From Haliscomenobacter sp. (lineage in GTDB: Bacteria > Bacteroidota > Bacteroidia > Chitinophagales > Saprospiraceae), in NCBI GenBank assembly GCA_016707205.1, contig JADJHZ010000002.1, positions 558,001-622,000 on the forward strand: a DNA stretch of 64,000 nt, given 5' to 3'. The stretch's first letter is position 1, and each line of letters starts with the position of its first letter. The notes beneath the pieces are model-generated. The model ran no database searches, was not told the origin of the DNA, and worked only from the letters and a program-made list of their open reading frames with translations. Positions 1 to 8,860 of this stretch are shown here, in pieces. A program made the translations under genes and the position numbers.

Positions 1-2
1 CC

Positions 3-608
3 TTTACCAGCGAACATTTCGACGAAGAGGGCAACCTGATTGGGAATCCCAAAACGGTGACGATTGCCGATGTGAAAGAAGGGATTGATTATGCGTTGGT
101 ACTAAGTACCTGCTCCGGCGCCTGGCGCTACCTGATCGGAGATACCGTGCGGTTTACCGATGTGCCCCGGTCGGAAATCATTATCAGCGGGCGCACCAAG
201 CACTACCTCAGTATTTGTGGAGAGCACTTGTCGATCGACAACATGAACCAGGGGATCCAGCATGTGGAGGAAGTACTCAACGTTAGTATCCCGGAATTTA
301 CGGTTTCTGCCATCCGCTCGGGGTCTTTCTTTGCGCATAAATGGTACATTGGGGCCGACCCGTTGGTCGAGCCTGCCCGGATTATCCCGCTTTTGGATCA
401 GCGCCTCAAGGAAGTCAACGACGACTATGGAATTGAAAGAGCCTCTGTGCTGAAAGATATTGAGGTGGAGGTGATTCCCGTTTCCCTTTTCTACAAGTGG
501 CATGAATTGCATGGCAAAATGGGGGGGCAAAACAAATTCCCCAGGGTTATGCGCCACGAGGCGTTCCGGGAGTGGGAGGCTTTTGTGCAAGCGAATCGCT
601 CCAAATAA
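3..608 (+). CDS. GH3-family acyl-adenylating protein, C-terminal part (5' truncated by window)
   Basis: The frame is open from the first bases of the window, so the start lies upstream; about 201 C-terminal residues are present. The segment LSTCSGAWRYLIGDTVRF is the typical conserved block of the GH3 auxin-responsive-promoter superfamily, which contains ATP-dependent acyl-adenylate/amide synthetases of the firefly-luciferase fold. Bacterial members are common in Bacteroidota and their substrate is generally unknown. The region GRTKHYLSICGEHLS corresponds to the hinge into the C-terminal domain. It lies 21 bp upstream of the LysE gene on the same strand, so the two are probably co-transcribed. 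The family assignment is firm; the substrate is not known. Confidence 0.88.
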   Translation, partial: FTSEHFDEEGNLIGNPKTVTIADVKEGIDYALVLSTCSGAWRYLIGDTVRFTDVPRSEIIISGRTKHYLSICGEHLSIDNMNQGIQHVEEVLNVSIPEFTVSAIRSGSFFAHKWYIGADPLVEPARIIPLLDQRLKEVNDDYGIERASVLKDIEVEVIPVSLFYKWHELHGKMGGQNKFPRVMRHEAFREWEAFVQANRSK

Positions 609-629
609 GGAGCTAAGAGCAGGAAAACC

Positions 630-1268
630 ATGGCGCTATTCATTGATGGCATCAAAATTGGGTTAGTTCTTTGCCTGATGGTGGGGCCATTATTTTTTAC
701 CCTGGTGCAGACGGGGGTCGAGGAAGGGCTTCGGGCAGGGACTATGGTTGGCCTTGGGATTTGGATGAGCGACCTCCTTTATATCTTTGCCGTGTACGGT
801 GGAATGGCTTATTTATCCCAATTCACCGCCCGCGACCATTTCAGCACGACGGTCGGTGTTGCCGGGAGCGCCGTGCTGACGTTGTTCGGCCTGGTTGCGT
901 TGATGACGGTCCCTAAGAACCTCTATTTACAGGATGACGCGCTGGCGTTGCGCGCCCATCCGCCTACTTCTTACCTCTCGCTATGGCTCAAAGGGTTTTT
1001 GATCAATACAATCAACCCCTTTACGATTTTTTTCTGGATGGGGTTAATGAGTACGGTCATCGTACGGGATGATCTGAGCCGCTCCGATGCGCTGCTCTTC
1101 TTTGGAGGTATAATGGGCATGGTTGTTTCCGGGGATTTTCTCAAAGTATTTATGGCCAAACGGATCCGGGCGGTGTTGCGGCCGGTCCATTTGCTGTGGC
1201 TGCGAAAAGTGTCAGGGGCGGCTTTGATCGTTTTTGGTATCGCCCTGCTGCTTCGGGTATTGCTTTAG
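630..1268 (+). CDS. LysE-family translocator
   Basis: A 212-residue, very hydrophobic protein with about six predicted membrane segments. The N-terminal GLVLCLMVGPLFFTLVQTG block is the LysE/RhtB signature helix, and GFLINTINPFTIFFWMG is the second conserved (NP-containing) segment of the family. LysE/RhtB proteins export amino acids or other small metabolites across the inner membrane. The ATG follows 21 bp after the GH3 gene. The substrate cannot be read from the sequence, and nothing nearby (no lysine or homoserine genes) narrows it. Confidence 0.9.
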   Translation: MALFIDGIKIGLVLCLMVGPLFFTLVQTGVEEGLRAGTMVGLGIWMSDLLYIFAVYGGMAYLSQFTARDHFSTTVGVAGSAVLTLFGLVALMTVPKNLYLQDDALALRAHPPTSYLSLWLKGFLINTINPFTIFFWMGLMSTVIVRDDLSRSDALLFFGGIMGMVVSGDFLKVFMAKRIRAVLRPVHLLWLRKVSGAALIVFGIALLLRVLL

Positions 1269-1307
1269 CCGGTATTTCCCATTCGTCTTTTGAGGCAGTC
1301 CAAATCC

Positions 1308-2366
1308 TCAGGCAGGCTGAAGTTCCCATTGTTTCACCCGTGAGTTCATGATGCGGAACCACAGAGGCGGGATCAGCGCAAGGATGATGGAGGTAGGATA
1401 ACCAAAAGGCAGTTGGGGGCTTTCTTCAAAATGCCGGAGTACCTGGTATTTTCGGGTAGCTTTGTAGTGGTGGTCCGAATGCCGGGTCAGTTCGTAGAGG
1501 AAAATCCGGCCGACTTCGTGGTCCGAGTTCCAGGAATGCCGGGGGCTAACCGGCTCGTATTTTCCGGATGGCCCTTTTTTCCGGCGGAGCCCGTAATGTT
1601 CGATATAGTTGACGCATTCCAACATTAAAATGCCGAAAAACGCTATAGCTATGGCATAGGGTACGAGTTTCCATCCGAACCCCCACCCGATAGCCAACAG
1701 GTAAAGCACCTGAAATACCTGGAAGCGCAGCATTTCGTTTTGTCAGCTCAGGACAGGCTTCCTTTCCCGGCGCAGGCGGTCTGCTTCCAGTTTCCAGGCG
1801 TGGAGATAGCCCCGGCGACCGACCGGAACCAGAAAGCGTAGACCCATTCGTTGAACCGGGCAGAAGCCGGGTCTTCGTCGGTACCGATGTTCTTGTGGTG
1901 CCCCCGGTTGTGCTCAATGTTGAAGTGCATATACAAAGCGCTCATCAACAATAGTTTGGAAAAGATTTGGTCGAAAGGGTTCAGGCGGTGCCCAATCTCA
2001 TGCGCCACATTAATGCCGATCGTTCCTACAATCAACCCCGTGCTGAGCGTCATGCCCAGGATCTCGAAAGCACGCAACCCCGCCTTCGGCTACTGTGAAT
2101 AAATAATACCCGATAAGAAGGTACAAGAGCGGAAGATTGAGGTATAACAGCAGGTCAAAAAATCGCGATGTTTCCTTTTTTTCTTCCTCTTCTGCAGGAA
2201 GATTTTGGGGAGATACCGGACTTAAGATCTCGAATAAAGGAATCAGGAGAAACCCCACATAAATCCCGGCAAAGGACCAATGGCCTTTAACATAAATACC
2301 CGTTATTGCCGCAAGCGGAGCGACATAAGCGATCAGGTATTTCCAATCGTTCCATTTAACTGCCAT
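1308..2366 (-). pseudogene. alkB: Alkane 1-monooxygenase (AlkB family), interrupted
   Basis: Membrane di-iron hydroxylase that converts n-alkanes to 1-alkanols at the inner membrane. All histidine boxes are present but spread over three frames: HEIGH (about 2002-1988), EHNRGHH (about 1915-1895), then NYIEHYG and RHSDHH (about 1484-1467). Frame 1 runs from ATG 2366 to a CCCC run at 2078-2081, where one base fewer restores the frame. A second break near 1809-1813 needs one added base. Downstream an in-frame TGA at 1745-1743 interrupts the expected segment just before QNEML. The summed length (about 350 residues) fits AlkB. The indels could be homopolymer errors, but the stop needs a substitution. 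Divergent from the reductase gene at 2552. Confidence 0.85.
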
Positions 2367-2551
2367 ACCTTCTTTTTACCCCTCAAAATAAACAATTATT
2401 TGCTGCCGCACCAGAGTGGGCAGTGCCGTTTTCCGGGAACCTAAGACGCCCAAAGAGAATCTCTGAATGGAAAAAACCAGGAGGACGTGGTGCAACCTCC
2501 CCGCCTGCAAAGCGTTATAGGGGTGAATCAAAACACGTGCACCGAAGCGAA

Positions 2552-3655
2552 ATGGAAACTCGTTCAGCATTTTACAGCCTACCGGTGAAAGCGGTTCGCC
2601 CGGAAGGAACCGACGCCGTGACGCTGGTTTTCGAAAAACCGAAGGAAGCGGAAGAATCTTTTTCCTATATGCCGGGGCAATACCTTACCCTTCGGCTAAC
2701 CATTAATGGAAAAGAGGTAAGAAGAGCATATTCGATGTGCAGCAGCCCGGCTGAGGCGGATATGGCCATTACCGTAAAACGGGTAAGAAACGGGCTGGTT
2801 TCCAACTACTTAAATGATCAGGTAAAAGCTGGACAAACCCTGGAGGTCCTGCCCCCTCAGGGCCGTTTTACTCCCGCTCTAGACCCTGATAGCCGTAAAA
2901 CCTATTACCTTTTCGGAGCAGGAAGCGGAATCACCCCATTGATGTCCATCCTCAAAACAATCCTGGAAGAAGAGCCCCAAAGCGCCATTAACCTGCTCTA
3001 CGGAAACCGCAACGAAAGCTGCATCCTGTTTCGGGAGGAACTTCGGCCCTGCAACAGCGGTATGCAGGCCAGCTTTCGGTAGTCCATACCCTGAGCCAGC
3101 CGCTTCGAAAAGCCCAAAGGAATTGGCGGGCTTTTTTCCAAAGCGCCACCCAATGGGAGGGAAAACCGGCCGGATAGACGCCGCCATGGTCAAAGACTTC
3201 CTTAAAAGCCACCCCAAAACGGCGAAAGAGCAGGTCTATCTGGTTTGTGGACCTGGCGGAATGATCCAGACAGTAACCGCTACCTTGGAGGCAGAGGGCA
3301 TTCCAAAGAACCAAATCCTGGTCGAGTTTTTCTCGAATGACCTGCCGGAGGCCAAACCTGCCGGGGCGGCGTGGTGGACGGCGCTACCGTAAAGGTGCAT
3401 TGGCAGGGAAAAGTATTTGAGGTGACGGTGCCTGCAAAAAAAACCATCCTCGACGAGCTGATCGACCAAAGGGTTAACCCGCCCTATTCCTGTACTTCCG
3501 GGGCCTGTTCAACCTACATGGCCAAGGTGTTGAAAGGGAGTGTGCGCATGGATGTGTGTCATGCGCTCGACGAGGAAGAGATCTCGGCGGGGTTTATCCT
3601 GACGTGCCAGTCCAGGCCCCTTGAAAGCGAGGTGGAAATCACCTACGATCTATGA
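2552..3655 (+). pseudogene. FNR-type reductase with C-terminal 2Fe-2S domain (PaaE-like), frameshifted
   Basis: Flavin/iron-sulfur electron-transfer protein that would pass electrons from NAD(P)H to a partner oxygenase, here probably the divergent AlkB. The ATG at 2552 starts METRSAF. The FAD-binding RAYSMCSS and nucleotide-binding GAGSGITP motifs are in the first frame. A missing base near the GG at about 3040 moves the frame to the segment ending CGPGGM. A missing G in the GGGG run near 3361-3364 moves it back for the plant-type ferredoxin domain (PYSCTSGACSTYMAKV). In that domain the third cluster ligand expected after CST is Tyr (TAC), while the other three Cys are present. About 366 residues in total, normal for PaaE-like proteins. 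The lost ligand suggests real decay in addition to any sequence error. Confidence 0.82.
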
Positions 3656-3803
3656 TCGGGTATTAAAAGTTTCTTAAATCCGATTTATTATTGAATTCCC
3701 CCTTTCATCTTAAACCCGGTAAGGTTAATTTTGTCCTACAAGGGAGTGAAGTTCATTTCGCAGGGGAATCCCGGGCTTTTCCGGGACAAATGGAATCAGA
3801 GTC

Positions 3804-6330
3804 ATGCGTAAAGTGGTTGGTGTGGTATTGGTGTGCATCGGGATGTTGGCTGTCCGGCTTGAAGGGCAGGCTCCCGCTTCTGTCCAGTCCCGCTGGCTGT
3901 TCTCCCAAACCGCGAACCCGGAATCCAATCCGGTCGTCTCCATCAACGGCGCTGAGTTTTTCTGCACATTTAGCAAACACCCTTCAAATTTTGGCTTGTC
4001 GGATAAAGACGATATTTGGCAAGCCTTACAAACAGGAACTTCCCAATTTTCCAGACCGGTAAACGCCGGCAATCCTTTGAACGACGATTCCAACAACCAG
4101 GTCATGGGCATCAGTCTGGATGGGAATGTACTTTTTCTATGGAACAGGGAAGATTCGGGCCTTGGCTCGCTGGCGTATTCCAGGCGCCAGGGGCGCAGTT
4201 GGCAAAGGCCCGAACCTATGCAGATCGAAGGTTGGGAAAATAAAAATATCGCTTTAAGGCACTGGCATGTGCTGTAGAAGGGATATCCTGGTGCTGGCGG
4301 CTGCTATTCCCGGGGAAAGCGAGGACGAAAACCTCTATGTCTCCAGGAAAATCAGGCAAGGCCTTTGGTCTACGCCTATTCCAATAGGCCCGGCTGTCAA
4401 TTCCCCCTACCGGGAAACCAGCGCCTTTATTGCCCCGGATGGCCATAGTCTGTATTTCTCCTCCGACCGCCCCGGAGGCATGGGAGGAACGGATCTTTAT
4501 TTGTCGCGCCGCCTCGACGATACCTGGTCTAATTGGAGCGCGCCCATATCTCTTGGCCCGGGGATCAATTCTCCGGAGGATGAGTCCCAGTTTTTCTTTT
4601 CCGAAACGGATGAACGCGCTTTTTTTACGGTAGGCAGGCCAGGCCAGGACTCGAGAATCTATTGTAGCCGGGTACCGCTCGATTTGCTGCCCTCCCGTAT
4701 GTTTCTGCTTTCCGGCCAAGTGCTCGCCGAAGACGCTTCTACCCCTGTCCGGCAAGCCAAAATATGCGTTTACAGCATCGAAAATAATGCCAGCCAGCCT
4801 ATTCGATGTGGGGCGTCGCTGGACCAAAACGGCCGCTTTCTCCTCCTGGTCCCACAAAGCCAGACCATAGGTATTTACGCACAGTGCCAGGGCTTTTTTT
4901 CTTCCAGTTCCTATTTCGTTCCGGGAGGCTCCTGGCAGGAGCAAGTAGATCATGAACCGGGCCTTTTGGCCGAGCTATATCGAAGCGAACCGCTGTACCG
5001 GCAACGCGATCAGGAAATCGACAAACTCCAATCCCGTAAGCTGGAACTGAACAGGTTAATTCCAGCCATTGAAAAATGCGGGCAGATGAACTTTCCCGGA
5101 TTGCCTCGTTGTGTGGTTCCCAGGACAAAAGATTCCGTCCTGTTCAGCAGCCATTTTTATCTTCAGCAACTTCGCAGCAGCTACGACGCCACGCGCGAGC
5201 AGTACATCAAATCCTGGTCGGTAGAACAGGAATTCCTTTTAGAGGCGATGCCGACCCCGGCGACCCTTATTCCTTGTATGCCTACCCTGGAGGAAAAGTG
5301 TATCCACAGACTGCCGAGGGCAGGATTCAGGAGCTTCGGGAACGCCAGCGCAGAAAGGACCGACGCGGAAGCCCAGGATGCGTTCCGAGAAACGGCAACG
5401 GACGCCCCGTTGAGTTTCGCCGGCTTTTATGAAGCCGTGCAAATAGAAATGGCTTACCTGCTCAAAGACTCTGTGTTGCGCATCCTCGAAAACGAACTCA
5501 TTCAGCCGACGCTATCCAGCTTGCGGGGAACGGTGTCCGAATCCCAGCTTCCGATTTTACAAGGGGTAGGCGACAAACGGATGCGAAAACTTAACGGCGC
5601 TCCTTCCGAGTATTCCCTTGCCCGTTTGTTGCCGCAGATCCCTTATCCGGACCCCGTCCGCCAGCGGTGGCAAGAACCTATTGCCGACTCCCTCCGCGTC
5701 CGTCTCTTCCAGGAAACCTACAACCAGCTTCTGGCTAAACTGGAGAACCCCGTCAAAGCGTTTCTGGAGTTTGACATGCTTTTGGATCTGCACCGCGAAC
5801 AGGCTCTGTTTCTAAATCAAAACATGGAACACCTTATCCAAAAGCAAATTAGCCTGGAAAAAAGCTATCGGAAAAAGATCGCAGAAGAAAACTCCGCCTC
5901 TGAAGAGGCTGGAGATACGCTTTTGGTTTTTGGGATTCGGACCGCAAAGCTCGATATCGAGATGCACCCGATAAAGGACCAAGCCAAGGTTAAGTTAGAT
6001 AATATCCTCTTTGAGCCCAATTCCGCCCAGCTCCAGCCGGTTTCCTGGATCGAGCTTTCGCGTCTTGCGGAGTTGCTAACTCAGAATCCGTCCTTGCACG
6101 CCGAAATTGAGATACATACGAATAGTCTCTGCTCTCATTCTTTTGCACAGGAAATTACGCAGGAAAGAGCGATGGCTTTAACTGACTTTTTGATCTCCAA
6201 AGGAATATCCCCAGATCGGGTACGGAGCTCCGGACTGGGAAAAAGAGTGCCGGTTGCCAGCAACGATTCCATGGCTGGACACCGGGAAAACCAGCGCGTA
6301 GAAGTGCTTCTGCTGACGCCTGCGCATTAA
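3804..6330 (+). CDS. PorE-like protein: PD40 propeller, CRD and OmpA C-terminal domain (frameshifted)
   Basis: Secreted or periplasmic protein of about 840 residues with an N-terminal signal peptide (MRKVVGVVLVCIGMLAV). PD40/WD40-type repeats follow (DGHSLYFSSDRPGGMGGTDL), then a carboxypeptidase-regulatory-like segment (LSGQVLAEDASTP), a helical middle and a C-terminal OmpA peptidoglycan-binding domain (FEPNSAQL to ENQRVEV). This order resembles PorE of the type IX secretion system, without its N-terminal TPR part. The frame breaks at about 4262 and again at about 4275. Adding one C and one G within 15 bp joins the halves through ALRHLACAVEGDILVLAAA. Both sites are short C or G runs, so sequence error is likely. 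Confidence 0.8.
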
Positions 6331-6348
6331 ATCCGAACCAAAAACCAG

Positions 6349-6858
6349 ATGATGCAGTTTGTGCCGGAAAAGGTGATTGACGAAGTAGCCGAAGGGTTGG
6401 GAACTTCAGGTGTTGAGCTCGAAGAAGCGCTAAAAGCGCTTCAATTGCACCAACCTGCATTGATCCCCTTTTTGCTGGAAGAGGAGAATGACTCGGTATT
6501 CAGCGAATCCGAGCGGGGATTTATGATTTACCTGCTCGCGGTCATTTGGAAATCTTGTCTCGAGGTCAATGGACCGCAGGAACCCATTCACCCTGACGCG
6601 CTTTCGGAAGCCGAAGAGCAAAACTGGGAACTATTGGAAGCCGTTCAGGCCAAGCGGTTTCGGGAGCGGTTAGACGTTTTTTTCTCCGGAACTCCCCAGG
6701 AAGACCTTCTGGCTTTCCTGGAAGACTGTTTAACCGAAGACGAAGAAGACGAAGAGGAAAACCCGGTAAGCAAAGAAGGGCGCGAGCCCATTTTCGTCCT
6801 TTTAAAATCGGTGGTGGACTGTCTGGATCGCGCCCCTTTAGCCAGTAGCCTTTCTTGA
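6349..6858 (+). CDS. Hypothetical acidic protein
   Basis: A 169-residue acidic protein beginning MMQFVPEKVI, 18 bp after the PorE-like gene and likely co-transcribed with it. It has no signal peptide or membrane segment. It looks mostly helical, with a strongly acidic stretch near residues 125-135 (EDEEDEEE). I do not recognise a family. The coding call rests on the uninterrupted frame, typical amino-acid composition and operon-like spacing. It converges with fadD, whose stop lies 22 bp beyond. Confidence 0.65.
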   Translation: MMQFVPEKVIDEVAEGLGTSGVELEEALKALQLHQPALIPFLLEEENDSVFSESERGFMIYLLAVIWKSCLEVNGPQEPIHPDALSEAEEQNWELLEAVQAKRFRERLDVFFSGTPQEDLLAFLEDCLTEDEEDEEENPVSKEGREPIFVLLKSVVDCLDRAPLASSLS

Positions 6859-6880
6859 CGTCAACCGGCTAAACGCGTAC

Positions 6881-8551
6881 TCATCCGTTTTCCTCTTTAA
6901 GCATCCGGCGCAAAATCTTTCCCACATTGGTCTTGGGAAGTTCGGTCCGGAACTCCACTTCCTTGGGTACCTTATATCCGGTCAGGTTGTCGCGGCAATA
7001 ACTGATGATTTCCTTCTGCGTCAGGGAATTATCTTTTTTAACGATAAATACCTTTACGGCTTCCCCTGATTTGGCATCCTGAATTCCAATGGCCGCTGCT
7101 TCCAGGACTTTGGGATGGGTCATGAGCACTTCCTCGATCTCATTGGGAAACACATTGAACCCGGAAACCAGGATCATGTCTTTTTTGCGGTCGACGATCT
7201 GGAAAAAGCCGTCTTCATGCATCATGCCAATATCTCCGGTGCCTAACCAGCCATCGACAATAGTCTTGGCAGTATCTTCCGGTTTGTTATAGTATCCCTT
7301 CATAATCTGAGGTCCTTTAGCCTGGATTTCCCCAATCTGTTCCGGCCCAAGAACGTTCCCCTGCTCGTCTACGATGCGCAGCTCGGTGGAAGGAACAGGC
7401 AACCCGATCGTTCCTAGCTTTCCGGTATGGTCCAGCGGATTGACCGAGACGACGGGCGAGGATTCCGTCATTCCGTACCCTTCTGATAGCGCGCAACCCG
7501 TCGCTTTTTTCCAGGCTTCGGCGACCGGCCGTTGAACGGCCATGCCTCCTCCGACCGTCACCTTCAGGGCGCTGAAGTCGATACCGGTGAATTCCGGGTG
7601 ATTCAGGAGCGCGTTGAACAGGGTGTTCACTCCGGTAATCACCGACACCTTGCTCGATTTCAATACCTTGATTACCGATGGAAGATCCCGGGCATTGGTC
7701 ACCAGAATCGATAGGGTCCCATAGCCCATCATGGCCAGGAGGTTGACGGTGAAGGCAAAAATATGGTACAGCGGCAAAGGGCAAAGCACGATTTCTTCCC
7801 CTTCTTTCAACAGCGGCGACATCCATGCCCGTATCTGGAGCATATTGGCTACCAGGTTCCGGTTGGTGAGCATAGCGCCTTTGGATACCCCCGTCGTACC
7901 GCCGGTGTATTGAAGAAGAATCACCTCCTCGGCGTGCCCCTGGTGGGGTTTCAGGGAAAATTTGCGCCCCTGGCTGATCGCTTCCGAGAACGTTACCACG
8001 TTCACCAGCTGGTAAGCAGGCACCATCCGCTTGATCTTGCGCACAACGAAATTGACGATATTTCCTTTGAGGAATCCGAGCATTTCTCCAATGCTCGTGG
8101 TGATCACGATCTTGATATCGGTTTCGGGAAGAACTTTCTGCAAATTGGCAGCGAAATTTTCCGCAATGACAATGGCTTTGGCTCCAGAATCCTTAAACTG
8201 GTGCTGCATCTCCCGGGGGGTGTACAATGGGTTGGTGTTGACGACGACCAGCCCCGCCCGAAGCGCTCCGATCAGAACGATGGGATACTGGAGCAGGTTG
8301 GGCATCATGATCGCGATCTTGTCGCCGGGTTGCAATCCGCGGGATTGCAAATAGGCGCCCATGTGCGTAGAAAGCCGGTCGACCTCGGCATAGGTCACCT
8401 CCTTGCCCATGCAGGAAAAGGCTTTGAGCTTGCTGAACCGGGCAAAGATATCCTGCAGAAAATGCAATACCGTGGGGTATTGATCGGGGTCGATTTTTAA
8501 GGGTATTCCGGCAGGGTAGTTATTGAGCCATGGTTTGAATTCGGAACTCAT
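6881..8551 (-). CDS. fadD: Long-chain fatty-acid--CoA ligase
   Basis: Cytosolic AMP-forming acyl-CoA synthetase that activates fatty acids for beta-oxidation or lipid synthesis. The chosen start (ATG 8551, MSSEFKPW) gives 556 residues, matching FadD; the frame is open further upstream but that sequence is low-complexity and unlike the family. Visible motifs are the P-loop YTGGTTGVSKGA, the A4/A5 region EGYGMTESSP, and TGDIGMMHEDGFFQIVDRKKDMI with the FadD signature. The C-terminal Lys region PKTNVGKILRR carries the catalytic lysine. It could consume fatty acids made from alkanes by the (now damaged) AlkB module 4 kb away; that link is inference. Confidence 0.93.
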   Translation of the reverse strand: MSSEFKPWLNNYPAGIPLKIDPDQYPTVLHFLQDIFARFSKLKAFSCMGKEVTYAEVDRLSTHMGAYLQSRGLQPGDKIAIMMPNLLQYPIVLIGALRAGLVVVNTNPLYTPREMQHQFKDSGAKAIVIAENFAANLQKVLPETDIKIVITTSIGEMLGFLKGNIVNFVVRKIKRMVPAYQLVNVVTFSEAISQGRKFSLKPHQGHAEEVILLQYTGGTTGVSKGAMLTNRNLVANMLQIRAWMSPLLKEGEEIVLCPLPLYHIFAFTVNLLAMMGYGTLSILVTNARDLPSVIKVLKSSKVSVITGVNTLFNALLNHPEFTGIDFSALKVTVGGGMAVQRPVAEAWKKATGCALSEGYGMTESSPVVSVNPLDHTGKLGTIGLPVPSTELRIVDEQGNVLGPEQIGEIQAKGPQIMKGYYNKPEDTAKTIVDGWLGTGDIGMMHEDGFFQIVDRKKDMILVSGFNVFPNEIEEVLMTHPKVLEAAAIGIQDAKSGEAVKVFIVKKDNSLTQKEIISYCRDNLTGYKVPKEVEFRTELPKTNVGKILRRMLKEENG

Positions 8552-8793
8552 ATTCTGGTTTTGATTGGGTAAGCGAAAAAAGAGGATTATTAGAAAGAAA
8601 AATACAACTTTTTGATCTGAAAACGACGTTTTCCATGGAAATCCTCTTCGCACGCCGGTTTTTCCGGAGATTCGCTTTTCGAATAGGTATGGCCAGGCCC
8701 TTTTCCCAAGGGCTTCTATTGTGAATTGCCCCATTAACGGGTATGCTGCTCTTTTTTCTGGTTTGCATGCTTTTATATTAATGGAGAAAGCCC

Positions 8794-8801
8794 TACCTTT
8801 G
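8794..8801 (+). promoter_or_regulatory. Bacteroidota -7 promoter box (TACCTTTG) of rpsA
   Basis: TACCTTTG matches the Bacteroidota TAnnTTTG -7 consensus and lies 59 bp before the rpsA ATG, giving a leader of roughly 50 nt. No good -33 TTG is seen at the usual distance. Confidence 0.6.
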
Positions 8802-8830
8802 CCCCGCTTTAATAAAATTTTAAACCAATA

Positions 8831-8849
8831 CCTGCCTTTCGCAGGAGGA
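8831..8849 (+). promoter_or_regulatory. Strong Shine-Dalgarno with overlapping hairpin before rpsA
   Basis: AGGAGG at 8843-8848 is the only near-perfect SD I noticed in the window. CCTGC (8831-8835) can pair with GCAGG (8841-8845), so a five-base stem covers part of the SD. This fixes the rpsA start at ATG 8861 and suggests translational control. Confidence 0.55.
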
Positions 8850-8860
8850 ACCATCAACAC

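Larger units (their letters stand above)
8552..8860. other. Intergenic region between divergent fadD and rpsA
   Basis: 309 bp without a gene. It holds the rpsA promoter-like box, a short leader with an SD-containing hairpin just before the rpsA ATG, and presumably the fadD promoter on the other strand, for which I see no clear box. Confidence 0.7.

Noticed and set aside
102..590. Open frame antisense to the GH3 gene
   Set aside because: A shadow of the real gene: no family similarity and composition typical of an antisense frame. The same applies to most other long antisense frames, for example over secA and ALDH16.
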